From: Candidatus Mesenet endosymbiont of Phosphuga atrata
GTDB lineage: Bacteria; Pseudomonadota; Alphaproteobacteria; Rickettsiales; Anaplasmataceae
DNA length: 64,000 nt
Direction: 5' to 3'
NCBI RefSeq assembly: GCF_964020175.1
Contig: NZ_OZ026541.1
Span: 124,001 to 188,000, forward strand
The notes below the pieces were generated by a model. The model was not told the DNA's origin. It did no database searches and was given only the letters and a program-made list of their open reading frames with translations. The stretch's first letter is position 1. Each line of letters begins with the position of its first letter. The position numbers were made by a program, and so were the translations under genes. Shown piece after piece: positions 51,969-62,634 of the stretch.

Positions 51969-52078
51969 TACATCTTTACGATAGAAATGAAAAAAAATAA
52001 TGTAACCAATACTATTAAAATCACAAGTAAAAAATAGTTTTTACGCTTTTGCTTTTTGTGAAGCTGAGAAAAAGTCAT
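51968..52078 (-). CDS. 36-aa membrane protein between ctaB and argF
   Basis: A short gene (MTFSQLHKKQKRKNYFLL at the start) with a basic N-terminus and one clear hydrophobic helix (residues about 16-34, LLVILIVLVTLFFFISIV). The stop overlaps the argF ATG as TAATG, and the start lies 7 bp after the ctaB stop. Small single-helix proteins at this position after ctaB are known in alphaproteobacterial cytochrome oxidase operons (CoxF or small assembly protein type), so a role in oxidase assembly is a reasonable guess. It could instead be unrelated. Confidence 0.7.
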   Translation of the reverse strand: MTFSQLHKKQKRKNYFLLVILIVLVTLFFFISIVKM

Positions 52079-52085
52079 ACAATAA

Positions 52086-52973
52086 CTAAAATATTGAGAA
52101 TATTATTATAGAGCCAAAAAGAGCAAAAAGGTACGAAATCGAGTAGGAAAACATTCGCCTACAAGAGGAATCATCTTTTAGTGTTAAAACTCTAACTGCT
52201 TGCCATAAGAATACAGATCCTAGTAGAGTTGCACTTATCAAATAGAGCAATGCTCTTTTAAGAAAAAATACAGGAAGCAGGCTTACTAAGATCAATAGCA
52301 CGCTGTATACTAATATATACATCCTGGTTTTTTGAGCACCATAAACAACAGGTAACATTGGAATATGAACTTTACTATATTCCTCACACCTGATCAAAGA
52401 CAAAGACCAAAAGTGTGGTGGTGTCCACATAAATATTATGATAAACAATATCACGCTTGCCAGATCTATTGAGTCAGTTACAGATGACCAACCAATCATA
52501 GGAGGAAAAGCACCAGCAGCCCCACCTATAACAATATTATGTGGAGTACGTCTTTTTAGCCACATCGTATATATAAAAACATAAAACAGAATGCTTATTA
52601 CAAGCAAAATTGCTGAAATATAATTAATTGCAAGTGCCATCATAAAAACAGATAAAATTCCAAGCGCAATGCCAAATTCAAGTGCATTATCTGGAGCAAT
52701 ATTACCAGAGGGTATTGGCCTATTTTTTGTTCTTTCCATAAGCCCATCTATATCACGATCATACCACATATTAATTGCCCCAGCTGCACCTGAACCTAAA
52801 GCTATAGATAGTATAGATATAAACGCCAAAAAAGGATGGATTGTACCAGGAGCAGCAGTCATGCCAGCTACTGCAGTAAAAACTACCAGATACATAATTC
52901 TTGGTTTTAATAAGCGCCAATAATCAGTTATGCAAGAATTCACGTTATATGATAAAACACTCGTTTGCATCAA
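52086..52973 (-). CDS. ctaB: Protoheme IX farnesyltransferase
   Basis: A 295-aa polytopic membrane prenyltransferase that makes heme O from heme B for cytochrome oxidase. The catalytic Asp-rich motif [20 protein letters not shown] (residues about 68-87) and the second one at [12 protein letters not shown] are present, with eight to nine membrane helices. Its ATG overlaps the stop of coxA by 4 bp, so coxB-coxA-ctaB form one operon that makes the terminal oxidase and its cofactor. Confidence 0.95.
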   Translation of the reverse strand: MMQTSVLSYNVNSCITDYWRLLKPRIMYLVVFTAVAGMTAAPGTIHPFLAFISILSIALGSGAAGAINMWYDRDIDGLMERTKNRPIPSGNIAPDNALEFGIALGILSVFMMALAINYISAILLVISILFYVFIYTMWLKRRTPHNIVIGGAAGAFPPMIGWSSVTDSIDLASVILFIIIFMWTPPHFWSLSLIRCEEYSKVHIPMLPVVYGAQKTRMYILVYSVLLILVSLLPVFFLKRALLYLISATLLGSVFLWQAVRVLTLKDDSSCRRMFSYSISYLFALFGSIIIFSIF

Positions 52974-54520
52974 TCTATTTTTGGTGGCTTTTCAAAAGTA
53001 TGAAACGGAGCAGGTGATGGAACTGTCCACTCTAAAGTATCACCCTCCCATGGATTGCTAGGAGCTTTTTTACCTTTAACTAAAAGATGTACTACTATGT
53101 AGATAAAAAATAAAACTGATGCAAATGATATAAATGCACCAATAGACGATACATAATTCCAAGGGATGAATGCATCTGGATAATCAGGTATACGCCTTGG
53201 CATACCTGCTAATCCTAAAAAATGCTGAGGTAAAAAAGTAATGTTAGTACCAATAAAAGTAAGCCAAAAATGAATTTTACCTAAAATTTCGCTATATTGT
53301 TTACCTGATATTTTTCCAATCCAGTAATAAAACGCGGCATAAGCAGCAAATAAAGCTCCTAAGGACATAACGTAATGAAAATGAGCCACAACGTAGTAAG
53401 TATCATGCATTAGCTTATTGATGCTACCGTGCGATAAAACTATACCAGTTATTCCACCACCAACAAAAACAAATAAAAACCCTAGTGCAAAAAGCATCGG
53501 CGTTTTAAACTCAATTGCACCACCCCACATAGTTGCAATCCAGCTAAATACTTTTATTCCCGTTAGCACACCTATAAATATCGTTGAAGTGCTAAAGAAT
53601 ATTACCGTTTCAGTGCTCAGACCAACAGTGAACATATGATGGGCCCACACTAAAAAACCTAAGGTTGCTATACCAATCATTGCATAGATCATAACTAAAT
53701 AACCAAAAACAGGCTTATGAGAAAAAGTGGATATGACTTGACTTATAATACCAAATGCAGGAAAGATAACCACATATACTTCTGGATGACCAAAAAACCA
53801 AAATAGATGCTGAAACAACACTGGATCACCACCACCTGCTGGATCAAAAAATGCAGTACCAAAATTGCGATCAGTGAGGAGCATAGTAATAGCTCCTGCC
53901 AAAACTGGTAAAGCAATTATAAGCATAAAAGCTGTAAGCAAAATAGACCAAACAAATAGAGGCGTTTTATGTAAAGTCATTCCAGGGGTGCGCATATTAA
54001 ATATAGTCACGATAAAGTTAATAGCACCAACAATTGAAGAAATGCCAGCAACATGCAGTGCAAATATTGCTAAATCAACAGCGGCACTGGGGTGAGAATT
54101 AACCTGCGATAGTGGGGGATATAAGGTCCAACCAGTACCAGCTCCTTCGCCAACGAATACAGACATAATAAGTAAAATGAAAGATGACACAAGCAGCCAA
54201 AAGCTTAAGTTATTCATACGTGGAAAAGCCATATCTGGTGCACCAATCATAAGAGGAACAAACCAATTACCAAAACCACCCATCAAAGCTGGCATAATCA
54301 TAAAAAATACCATAATCAAAGCATGACCTGTAACTACTACATTATATAATTGATAATTATCACCAAAGATGTTGATATGCATAAGTTGCATGCGAAAAAT
54401 CAAAGATAAAGCACCACCTACCACTCCCGCAAAGATGGAAAAGATAATATATAAAGTACCTATATCTTTATGATTTGTTGAAAATAACCAACGTTTTAAG
54501 CCTTTTGGTATATCACTCAT
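52970..54520 (-). CDS. coxA: Cytochrome c oxidase subunit I
   Basis: A 516-aa catalytic subunit of aa3-type cytochrome c oxidase with 12 membrane helices. Heme and copper ligands are visible: [20 protein letters not shown] (heme a His), [17 protein letters not shown] (CuB His and Tyr), [10 protein letters not shown] (two CuB His), and [17 protein letters not shown] (heme ligands). The length and all motifs are normal. It overlaps coxB by 4 bp and ctaB by 4 bp. Confidence 0.98.
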   Translation of the reverse strand: MSDIPKGLKRWLFSTNHKDIGTLYIIFSIFAGVVGGALSLIFRMQLMHINIFGDNYQLYNVVVTGHALIMVFFMIMPALMGGFGNWFVPLMIGAPDMAFPRMNNLSFWLLVSSFILLIMSVFVGEGAGTGWTLYPPLSQVNSHPSAAVDLAIFALHVAGISSIVGAINFIVTIFNMRTPGMTLHKTPLFVWSILLTAFMLIIALPVLAGAITMLLTDRNFGTAFFDPAGGGDPVLFQHLFWFFGHPEVYVVIFPAFGIISQVISTFSHKPVFGYLVMIYAMIGIATLGFLVWAHHMFTVGLSTETVIFFSTSTIFIGVLTGIKVFSWIATMWGGAIEFKTPMLFALGFLFVFVGGGITGIVLSHGSINKLMHDTYYVVAHFHYVMSLGALFAAYAAFYYWIGKISGKQYSEILGKIHFWLTFIGTNITFLPQHFLGLAGMPRRIPDYPDAFIPWNYVSSIGAFISFASVLFFIYIVVHLLVKGKKAPSNPWEGDTLEWTVPSPAPFHTFEKPPKID

Positions 54521-55308
54521 GCTAAATCCTCTTTAGTCAGTTTACTAATAGACTGAAATTCAATCCATCTTTTAAAATCTTCCTTACTTACGGCTTGAAC
54601 AACAATTGGCATAAAACCATGACCCCTGCCGCATAATTCAGAGCACTGTCCATAATAAATTCCTTCTTTTTTAATATTAAACCACGCTTCATTTAATCTT
54701 CCAGGTACAGCATCAAGTTTTATACCAAAAGCAGGAACAGCAAAACTATGTATTACATCACCAGCTGTAACTTGCAAACGAATATTTGTGTCAATTGGTA
54801 AAACAGCATAATGATCAACTGTGAGTAACCTTGGCTCTCCAGGTAGCAAATCAGAATCTTGTTTCATATAACTATCAAAGGCAACTCCATCATACTCAGG
54901 GTACCTATAACCCCAATACCACTGATAACCAATAGCTTTAAGTGTAAGTTCAGTTTTAGGAATTTTTTCCTGTAGCTTCACAAGCCTTATGTTACTTACA
55001 GTCAATATAGCCACAATAAATAGAGGGACAACTGTCCAAGTAATTTCAAGAACAGTGCTGTGTGATTTTTTGCTAACTTGCATATTTCCTTTCTTGCGAA
55101 AGCGCAACATTATATAGCCAAGTAAAAGACATACAAACCCAAATACTGCAAACATCACAAGCATAACAAAAGAGTGCGCCTTATCCGTCACTTCCATCAG
55201 CTCTGTTGCAGCAGGTTGAAACCCAATTTGCCAAGGCATAGGAGCGGCAAAAGAATCAATTGAATATAAGGTAAAATATAATAAAAGAAATAATCGAGCA
55301 AAAATCAT
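54517..55308 (-). CDS. coxB: Cytochrome c oxidase subunit II
   Basis: A 263-aa subunit that takes electrons from cytochrome c through its CuA centre. A signal sequence (residues 1-22), two membrane helices (about 45-67 and 85-108) and a periplasmic cupredoxin domain are present. CuA ligands are in HSFAVPAFG and [19 protein letters not shown]. It is the first gene of the minus-strand coxB-coxA-ctaB run, so a promoter is expected in the gene-free region just upstream. Confidence 0.97.
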   Translation of the reverse strand: MIFARLFLLLYFTLYSIDSFAAPMPWQIGFQPAATELMEVTDKAHSFVMLVMFAVFGFVCLLLGYIMLRFRKKGNMQVSKKSHSTVLEITWTVVPLFIVAILTVSNIRLVKLQEKIPKTELTLKAIGYQWYWGYRYPEYDGVAFDSYMKQDSDLLPGEPRLLTVDHYAVLPIDTNIRLQVTAGDVIHSFAVPAFGIKLDAVPGRLNEAWFNIKKEGIYYGQCSELCGRGHGFMPIVVQAVSKEDFKRWIEFQSISKLTKEDLA

Positions 55309-55519
55309 ATTTTTCTTTACCAGTTAATTTTCTTATATTATTAAAGTAAGAAAAAAGCAAGAAATAATATTTATGTAAAACATTATACCTTTTATCTAGT
55401 TTAAATTAAATTTAGTATACATCTAAAAATGATCCAGGTTAAAAGTAGCTATTCAACCACTATGGATTAGAAATCCAAAGAATGAGAAAAAGCATAGAAT
55501 GCTAATTTACCAATTCTCG
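55309..55519. other. Gene-free region upstream of coxB
   Basis: No gene supported. It should contain the coxB promoter on the minus strand. It is AT-rich and passes into an IS200-like remnant from about 55520. I could not pick a promoter with confidence. Confidence 0.4.
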
Positions 55520-55690
55520 TTTAGAGTGATTTTATCATCTGATCAGTTACATTTCCCTTACAAAATAGCCAACTGCCCATAAATCCATTCTTCAATTCCG
55601 GAAAATTTTGTTGTTGAACTTCTTCTCTTTGCACTAATTTGCTAAATATAGAAACATATATATGGACATGATTTCCTGATAATTTCTACT
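55520..55690 (-). pseudogene. Remnant of an IS200/IS605-type transposase (TnpA)
   Basis: Read on the minus strand, several short frames recall Y1 transposase TnpA. The stretch SGNHVHIYVSIFSKL (near 55640-55685) looks like the HUH-containing block, with His-hydrophobic-His. QQQNFPELKNGFMGSWLFCK and then GNVTDQMIK (55530-55615) resemble the C-terminal part of TnpA, which in intact members continues with the catalytic Tyr region. The pieces are in different frames and partly deleted. The 55691-55937 region has one more short frame (ADGKFEEILQEKQP) that I cannot place. Confidence 0.55.
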
Positions 55691-55937
55691 TCTACATACC
55701 TCTTGTACTACATCTTTGGTTCTCTACCAACACTGATATTTCATACTATATGATATATATACTGAATGGCTGCTTTTCCTGTAATATCTCCTCAAACTTA
55801 CCATCAGCTATTATATACTTGAAAGCAATCCCAAATCTGGGATAATAAAAATTGTTGATTTAAAACTACTGCGTCTATAACTTTAAAAAGAATTTAAATT
55901 TGGAGAAATCAATCGATTTGTCATTACGCAAGCCCGT

Positions 55938-56876
55938 TTAAGTAAAATGAACAAAGCCCTTACTTTTTAGAGTAATTGGCAAATTATCTTTATCCCTTAC
56001 AATAACCTCTTTACCATCTGTAATTTGCCCTATATTTGTTATATTAACTCTACACTTTTGCGATATTTCATCAATTTTATTGCTATGCTCACTGCTTGCT
56101 GTAAATAACAACTCATAATCATCGCCCCCTGTAAGCACTAGATCAATATAATCTGGCTTTTCTTCTACTACCTCTCTTGCTGCAAATGATAGTGGTATTT
56201 TATCTGAATGCAGCTCCATACCTACGTTCGATAACTCACATATATGCTGGGCATCCTGTATTAAACCATCAGAAATATCAATACAGGATGAAGCAAAATC
56301 AGAAATTGCCTGCCCTAAAATAACCCTCGGTTCTGGAACATCATAACGACCTTTTAAATGTCCTGTACTATCTCTTATAATTCCTTGATATGCAAGAAGG
56401 CCAAGTGCTGCATCTCCTATTGTGCCACTAACATACACTAAATCGCCTAACCTCGCACCTGATCTACATATAAATCTATCACTCTTTATTCCAAGTGCTG
56501 TTATACTGATAATAACTTTACCATTGTGAGCTGTGGTATCACCACCTAATAGCTTCACTTGAAAGTATTTATTATCCTCCTTGAGCCCAGCTACAAAACC
56601 TTCCCACCATAAATCATCTACGTTATTTGGCAAAACAAGACCCAACATATAACCATAAGGAATTCCTCCTACCGCTGCAATATCAGAAAAATTGGTTCTT
56701 AATGATTTTTTTGCTAAGTTATAAGGCAAATAGTTTGAAAAAAAATGTACACCTTCAATTAGTATATCTTTTGTAATAATATATGAGCTATTTGCTAAAG
56801 TAGCAGCATCATCTCCAATTGAATTGTTTACATCTAAGGGTTTTAAATATCTTTTAATATACTCAAACTCTCTCAT
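55938..56876 (-). CDS. thiL: Thiamine-monophosphate kinase
   Basis: A 312-aa kinase that makes thiamine diphosphate from thiamine monophosphate. Motifs are NNSIGDDAATLANSSYIITK at residues about 17-36, DILIEGVHFF, NFSDIAAVGGIPYGYMLGL (about 61-79), KLLGGDTTAH and CIDISDGLIQDAQHIC. The length is normal. It is monocistronic here, opposite to the yihY-like gene, with which it shares a short divergent promoter region (56877-56930). Confidence 0.93.
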   Translation of the reverse strand: MREFEYIKRYLKPLDVNNSIGDDAATLANSSYIITKDILIEGVHFFSNYLPYNLAKKSLRTNFSDIAAVGGIPYGYMLGLVLPNNVDDLWWEGFVAGLKEDNKYFQVKLLGGDTTAHNGKVIISITALGIKSDRFICRSGARLGDLVYVSGTIGDAALGLLAYQGIIRDSTGHLKGRYDVPEPRVILGQAISDFASSCIDISDGLIQDAQHICELSNVGMELHSDKIPLSFAAREVVEEKPDYIDLVLTGGDDYELLFTASSEHSNKIDEISQKCRVNITNIGQITDGKEVIVRDKDNLPITLKSKGFVHFT

Positions 56877-56930
56877 ATATACTTAAATCAATAATGTGTT
56901 ATGTATAGTAAATAATATTAAAGTATAAAA

Positions 56931-57755
56931 ATGAAAAAGATTTCTAAATGTATCTATTATGCGTTTAAAGATACTATTGCCCATGATGGAGAAGAGTATG
57001 CAGGGTACTTAGCATTTATTATTTTGTTATCCATTTTTCCTTTTTTAGTATTTCTTACAACCTTAGCTGCAACTGTCACTAATTTCTTAAACCAATATGA
57101 TATTGACAAAAGACTCTTGTCATTTATTACCGAAAATATGCCCAGTGATATGATGTCATCACTGATGCCTCGCATTAATGAAATTGTATCTGGTCCCCCA
57201 CAAAATCTACTGACGCTTGCCATAATTGGTGCTATATGGACTGCATCTTCTGCAGTTGAAGGAATAAGAGGTATACTAAACAAAGTATACAGGGTTTCAT
57301 CTCCACCATCATACATATTGCGAAGGTTACTTAGTATAATCCAATTCTTAATTATTACACTGATTATAATAATCACCATAATGTGTGCCACTTTAATACC
57401 AATACTAGAAGATTTTTTTAATTGGAAAATTAGTAGCTATATTAGATTCATTATAGTTGAATTTGTATTATTCATTACAGTCTGTTGGCTGTATTTTTTG
57501 TTGCCAAACGTAAAACAGAAATTTATCAATGTCATCCCAGGTAGCATAATGGTTATAATACTGTGGACTCTGTCAGCTATAGCTTTTACCAAATATTTAC
57601 AGACTTTCCACCAGCTTAGCATCATATACGGCAGCTTAGCTGGTATTATAATTTCCCTTTTGTTCTTTTACGTTTTGAGTTTCATTTTTATATATGGAGC
57701 GGAATTTAACTACAAGTTTAAATATTGCAATTCTGTGCAAAAAGATATAAAGTAA
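56931..57755 (+). CDS. YihY/UPF0761 family inner membrane protein
   Basis: A 274-aa membrane protein with six predicted helices. YIHY family landmarks are FLVFLTTLAATVTNFLNQYD, IIGAIWTASSAVEGIRGILN (residues about 100-119) and FTKYLQTFHQLSIIYGSLAG (about 223-242). The family was once misnamed RNase BN; its function is not settled. It lies 18 bp before the SDR gene and may share its transcript. Confidence 0.88.
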   Translation: MKKISKCIYYAFKDTIAHDGEEYAGYLAFIILLSIFPFLVFLTTLAATVTNFLNQYDIDKRLLSFITENMPSDMMSSLMPRINEIVSGPPQNLLTLAIIGAIWTASSAVEGIRGILNKVYRVSSPPSYILRRLLSIIQFLIITLIIIITIMCATLIPILEDFFNWKISSYIRFIIVEFVLFITVCWLYFLLPNVKQKFINVIPGSIMVIILWTLSAIAFTKYLQTFHQLSIIYGSLAGIIISLLFFYVLSFIFIYGAEFNYKFKYCNSVQKDIK

Positions 57756-57773
57756 AAGTTATTTATTAGCAAA

Positions 57774-58502
57774 ATGAGTGATTTATTATCTGGTAAAGTA
57801 GCCTTAATTACTGGAGCTTCAAAAGGGATAGGAGCAGCGGTAGCCAAAAGGTTTATACAGGAAGGCGCGCATGTAATTTTAGTATCTAGAAATATTGAAG
57901 ATTTAAGGGAAGTAGATGATGAAATAAAAAAATTAATTCCTGATAAAAAAGAAGAATCTAATACTACTTTAGTACAGCTTGATCTTTTAGAATTTGAAAA
58001 AATCAAAGAGCTTGCAGGAGCAATTGACAAACAATATCAACGTTTAGATATTTTAGTCGCCAGTGCTGGGGTATTGGGTGAGTTATGCCCTGTGCAGGAT
58101 TATGATCCAGATACATGGGAAAGTATTATAGGAACCAACTTTAACGCTAATTGGCACTTAATTAAGAATTTAGATCTATTACTTAAACGTGCTGAAGCAG
58201 GAAGAGCTATTTTTGTTACCTCAAATACTGGACAATCACCAGCTTCCTATCCATATTGGGGGCCATATGCTGCCAGCAAGGCTGCTTTAGAGGCAATGGT
58301 AAAAGTGTATGCAGCAGAAACAAAACACACAAAATTATGTATTAATATAGTACAACCAGGAACAATAAATAGTGGTGTTTACAAACAGGCATTCCCTGGA
58401 CAAGATGCATCTAAACTACCTTCACCAGAAGAACTTACCGATAAATTCTTAGAACTCGTATCTGAAAATTACAAAGTTAGCGGAGAGATCTTTCAATTAT
58501 AA
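57774..58502 (+). CDS. Short-chain dehydrogenase/reductase
   Basis: A 242-aa SDR enzyme with NAD(P)-binding TGASKGIGAAVAKRF (residues about 13-27), VASAGVLGEL (the NAG-like motif), and a catalytic set with Ser (FVTSNTGQSP), Tyr and Lys (YAASKAALE). The whole is a classical SDR. The substrate is not shown by the sequence; it is not obviously FabG since the NAG motif and the C-terminus differ. It lies directly after the yihY-like gene and converges on dnaK. Confidence 0.85.
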   Translation: MSDLLSGKVALITGASKGIGAAVAKRFIQEGAHVILVSRNIEDLREVDDEIKKLIPDKKEESNTTLVQLDLLEFEKIKELAGAIDKQYQRLDILVASAGVLGELCPVQDYDPDTWESIIGTNFNANWHLIKNLDLLLKRAEAGRAIFVTSNTGQSPASYPYWGPYAASKAALEAMVKVYAAETKHTKLCINIVQPGTINSGVYKQAFPGQDASKLPSPEELTDKFLELVSENYKVSGEIFQL

Positions 58503-58646
58503 CTAACCAGTAAAGCAACTATCTAACAAAAAGTAATATCCTCTACTTCTACAAGAGTTTTGTACAACTCCTTATTCTATTACAAGCTCTTTACTATTCC
58601 TTATTCTTTTCTCTATAAAAAAGCCTATTTAGGTCAAATTTTTAGA

Positions 58647-60560
58647 CTACTTTTTACTTTCATTATCATTTATCTCTTGATAATCAGAATCAACTACTTT
58701 CTCATCACTCGATTGATATCCTTCATCATCTGTTGCTTTAGAATTAGAAGCAGTATTTTGCTGTTGCTGAGAGGCAGCATACATAGCTTCACCAAGCTTC
58801 ATAGACACTTGAGAAAGATTATCAATTTTTTGCTGAATTAAGTCAGTATTATCAATATTATCAGATTTTATAGATTCCTTTAATTCATTAGTTGTATTTT
58901 CAATATTAGATTTATCATTAGCAGAAACTTTATCTCCATACTCTCTTAAGGATTTTTCTGTAGAATGAATCATACTGTCAGCGTTATTTTTAACTTCAAT
59001 AAATTTTTTACGTTTTTCATCTTCATTTGCTTTTTCTTCAGCTTCTTTAACCATACGCTCTATCTCATTTTTCGATAATCCACCAGAGGACTGTATTGTT
59101 ACTTTTTGTTCTTTACCAGAAGCTTTATCTTTAGCAGAAACATTAACAATACCATTTGCGTCTATATCAAAAGTAACTTCAACTTGCGGCATGCCACGTG
59201 GTGCAGGTGGGATACCTTCTAAACTAAATTGACCAAGCAGCTTATTATCAGCAGCCATCTTTCTTTCCCCCTGATATACTTTTATTGTCACTGCAGTTTG
59301 ATTATCCTCAGCAGTAGAAAAAACCTGAGATTTTTTAGTAGGAATAGTAGTATTGCGTTCAATAAGAGAAGTAAAAACACCTCCGAGTGTCTCAATTCCA
59401 AGAGAGAGAGGAGTTACATCTAAAAGCAAGACATCCCTTACATCACCTGCAAGTATAGCTCCTTGTATAGCAGCACCCATTGCTACAACTTCATCTGGAT
59501 TAACACTTCTATTTGGCTCTTTACCAAAAAATTCTTTTACTTTCTGTATAACTTTTGGCATTCTCGTCATGCCGCCTACTAAAATCACCTCACCTATAGA
59601 CGAAGTAGTTAGTTTTGCATCTTCAAGAGCTTTTTTACAAGGAGCCATAGTCCTTTCTATCAAGTGATCAACTAAACTTTCAAGTTTTGCCCTAGTTAAT
59701 TTTATATTCAAATGTTTAGGACCACTACTATCTGCAGTAAGATAAGGCAAGTTTATTTCTGTTTGCATAGAGCTTGATAGTTCTATCTTTGCTTTTTCAG
59801 CAGCTTCTTTAATCCTAGACAACGCCAATCGGTCAGAGCTAAGATCCATTCCATTTTCTTTCTTAAATTCATCTAATAAGTAATTTATTATACAACTATC
59901 GAAATCTTCACCGCCTAATTTAGTATCACCATTGGTAGATTTTACTTCAATAACTCCTTCACTTATCTCCAGTATAGAAACATCAAATGTACCACCACCT
60001 AAATCATAGACAGCTATAGTGTGGCCATGTTTTTTATCTAATCCATACGCTAAAGCTGCAGCAGTTGGTTCATTTATTATTCTTTTAACTTCTAGGCCTG
60101 CTATCTGGCCAGCATCCTTTGTGGCTTGACGTTGAGCATCATTAAAATAAGCAGGAACGGTTATTACTGCTTGTGTTACTTTCTCCCCAAGGAAAGTTTC
60201 TGCTGTTTCCTTCATTTTTTGTAATACAAAAGCACCAATTTGACTAGGTGAATATTGTTTACCCCAAGCATCAACCCAAGCATCACCTTTTACATTAGCT
60301 ATTTTGTATGCAGTTCTCTTTTCAGCATCATCAAATTTACGTCCTATTAACCTTTTTGTTGCTATAAATGTACCGCTAGCATTTGTTGATGCTTGTCTTT
60401 TAGCTGCAGCGCCAACTAACATTTCTTTTGACTCAGTAAAAGCTACTACAGAAGGGGTAGTTCTTGCACCCTCACTATTTTCAATTACTTTAACTTCACC
60501 ACCAATATTAACTGCAACACAAGAGTTAGTAGTTCCTAAATCTATACCAATAATTGCCAT
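58647..60560 (-). CDS. dnaK: Chaperone protein DnaK (Hsp70)
   Basis: A 637-aa Hsp70 chaperone. The ATPase domain has [46 protein letters not shown] and [14 protein letters not shown]; the linker and substrate domain contain [17 protein letters not shown]; the C-terminal lid is helical and ends with Asp/Glu-rich residues. An AGGAG site precedes the ATG. The length is normal. No dnaJ or grpE lies next to it in this window. Confidence 0.98.
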   Translation of the reverse strand: MAIIGIDLGTTNSCVAVNIGGEVKVIENSEGARTTPSVVAFTESKEMLVGAAAKRQASTNASGTFIATKRLIGRKFDDAEKRTAYKIANVKGDAWVDAWGKQYSPSQIGAFVLQKMKETAETFLGEKVTQAVITVPAYFNDAQRQATKDAGQIAGLEVKRIINEPTAAALAYGLDKKHGHTIAVYDLGGGTFDVSILEISEGVIEVKSTNGDTKLGGEDFDSCIINYLLDEFKKENGMDLSSDRLALSRIKEAAEKAKIELSSSMQTEINLPYLTADSSGPKHLNIKLTRAKLESLVDHLIERTMAPCKKALEDAKLTTSSIGEVILVGGMTRMPKVIQKVKEFFGKEPNRSVNPDEVVAMGAAIQGAILAGDVRDVLLLDVTPLSLGIETLGGVFTSLIERNTTIPTKKSQVFSTAEDNQTAVTIKVYQGERKMAADNKLLGQFSLEGIPPAPRGMPQVEVTFDIDANGIVNVSAKDKASGKEQKVTIQSSGGLSKNEIERMVKEAEEKANEDEKRKKFIEVKNNADSMIHSTEKSLREYGDKVSANDKSNIENTTNELKESIKSDNIDNTDLIQQKIDNLSQVSMKLGEAMYAASQQQQNTASNSKATDDEGYQSSDEKVVDSDYQEINDNESKK

Positions 60561-60656
60561 AAAAACTGCTCTCCTAAATTAATTAAACTCAAATTATATC
60601 CTTAACTATATAGTAATGATTTATTAGATTACAACCCCTATTATCTTTAGATAAGA

Positions 60657-62447
60657 TTAATTACATAATTTCAATAAGCGTAACAACCACCGAGTTAACC
60701 AAGATTTACCTTTTTTAATATTGTTAGTTCTATTTGACTTATGCAAAATTTTGCTATTCTTTCTCTGACTTTTTTGATTACTTTGATTAAAATCTAAAAC
60801 TGGTGAATTTTCACAGTTATGAACATCACCACCAATCTTAAGATAGAAGTTATCTATATCAAGATTGCTATCAACATCAACATTAAGTAAAATATTGTAT
60901 TCCCTTTCTATCTCAGATATCATGCTGCGTTTGCTATTAAAAATATAAGCAATAACCCAATAATTTGCATATAAGTTAAAAATCTTACCTCGATTCTTAT
61001 CAACAGCATACTTAAGCTCACGCAAGATAGAAAGCGCTATAACTTCCATAGATTTTATCTTTCCTATACCTTTACAATAAAAACATTCAACAGTATTAGA
61101 CTCTAAAATACTTTGTTTGATTCTTTGTCTTGAGATTTCCATTAAACCAAAAGAATTAATGCATCCATATTGAACCTTAGCTCTATCATTCTTAAAAGCT
61201 TCCTTAACGGCCAATTCAACTGCCTGGCAATGCTCTTGTTTTACCATATCTATAAAGTCAATTACTATGAGGCCAGATAGGCCACGCAAACTCACCTGCC
61301 TAGCTATTTCTTGAACTGCTTCCATATTAGTTTTATACGCTGTTTCCTCAATACTTCCTTCTCCTGTCATTTTACCTGAGTTTACATCTATTGATACCAA
61401 AGCTTCTGTTGGTGTTATTACTAAGTAACCACCAGAAGGTAACTCTACTAAATTAGTGTATAATTTTGATATTTGTTCTTCAACTTTATAATAAACAAAA
61501 ATCGGTAATATATTTTTGTATAATTCAATACGTAATTTATTTCTTAATGGCTTAACATATTCTTTAACTATTTTATAAGCCTCTTCACCTGATACTATTA
61601 TTTCACCTACTTGATTATCGTAAAAATCCCTAAGTGATCTTGTAATAACATCAGTTTCACTATGAACAAGGACCGGAACCTTGCTATCTGTAATGCTATT
61701 TTGCTTATTCTGAATTTTTTTCCACACAGAACACAGTTCTATATAATCTTGCTCTATTTCTTCCTTTTTTCTAAAAGCACCAACAGTTCTAATAATTAAA
61801 CTAGTTTTTTCTTGTAATTGTATACTACTTAACACCTCTCGTAGATACTTCCTAACATTTTCATCCTCTATTCTACGAGACACACCACCCTTGCTATTAG
61901 AATTTGGCATTAAAACACAATATTTACCTACTAAAGTAATGTATGTTGAAAAGGATGCTCCCTTGTAGCCACGAGCTTCCTTTGTAAGTTGAACTAGAAT
62001 TTTTTGATTTAACTGTATTACATCCTGCAGTTTATACTTTTTATAAACTGGCAAACTGCTTTCATTGCTATCAGTGCAATCATCACTACTCTGCTCTGAA
62101 ACTGACTGATCACTACTAATTGATTCTTTATTGTTTTGAACACATTTCTTATAAGAATAAAACTGCTGAAGTAAAAGCTTTTTCTCATCTTCAGGAAGCT
62201 GGTAATAAATAGGTGATATCTCATAAAATGATAAAAAACCTTGCTTATTTTTTTCATATTCAATGAAAACTGCTTGTAGAGAAGGCTCTATACGCTTAAC
62301 TAAAGCAGTATATATATTACCTTTTAATTGTTTTTTTCCTTTAATATCTTGCTCAAATCCAACTATTTTATCATCATCTAAAACAGCTATTTTTATTTCA
62401 TCTTGCAATATAGCATCTATTAATATTTTTTTATCACGACTTGACAC
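60657..62447 (-). CDS. Ribonuclease E/G family endoribonuclease (short form)
   Basis: A 596-aa RNase E/G. The S1-like RNA-binding part lies at residues 40-75 (GNIYTALVKRIEPSLQAVFI) and is interrupted by an acidic, Ser-rich insert (about 103-135). The catalytic core has SIDVNSGKMTGEG (D354) and GLIVIDFIDMV (D397), and the zinc link ECFYCKGIGKI has two Cys (C455, C458), as in RNase E. The C-terminus is short and basic, without the long degradosome scaffold. It processes rRNA and mRNA. Whether it is named rne or rng cannot be told from the sequence. Confidence 0.9.
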   Translation of the reverse strand: MSSRDKKILIDAILQDEIKIAVLDDDKIVGFEQDIKGKKQLKGNIYTALVKRIEPSLQAVFIEYEKNKQGFLSFYEISPIYYQLPEDEKKLLLQQFYSYKKCVQNNKESISSDQSVSEQSSDDCTDSNESSLPVYKKYKLQDVIQLNQKILVQLTKEARGYKGASFSTYITLVGKYCVLMPNSNSKGGVSRRIEDENVRKYLREVLSSIQLQEKTSLIIRTVGAFRKKEEIEQDYIELCSVWKKIQNKQNSITDSKVPVLVHSETDVITRSLRDFYDNQVGEIIVSGEEAYKIVKEYVKPLRNKLRIELYKNILPIFVYYKVEEQISKLYTNLVELPSGGYLVITPTEALVSIDVNSGKMTGEGSIEETAYKTNMEAVQEIARQVSLRGLSGLIVIDFIDMVKQEHCQAVELAVKEAFKNDRAKVQYGCINSFGLMEISRQRIKQSILESNTVECFYCKGIGKIKSMEVIALSILRELKYAVDKNRGKIFNLYANYWVIAYIFNSKRSMISEIEREYNILLNVDVDSNLDIDNFYLKIGGDVHNCENSPVLDFNQSNQKSQRKNSKILHKSNRTNNIKKGKSWLTRWLLRLLKLCN

Positions 62448-62634
62448 GTATATAACTTTAAATAATAAATCATTAAACCCTAAATTTTATTTAATACCAA
62501 CAATAATTGTCAAGAATCTTAACCCATACAACACATGAGGTCTCCATACATACTTTTGTAGTAATATGAATAGTATATTAATCTTTTTTTAAGCTGTTTT
62601 TAATTAGCTAAACTTTAATTTAATATAATACCAC

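Noticed and set aside
58560-58841. An open frame on the plus strand over the end of dnaK.
   Set aside because: It is the antisense shadow of the conserved dnaK coding sequence with low-complexity hydrophobic translation.
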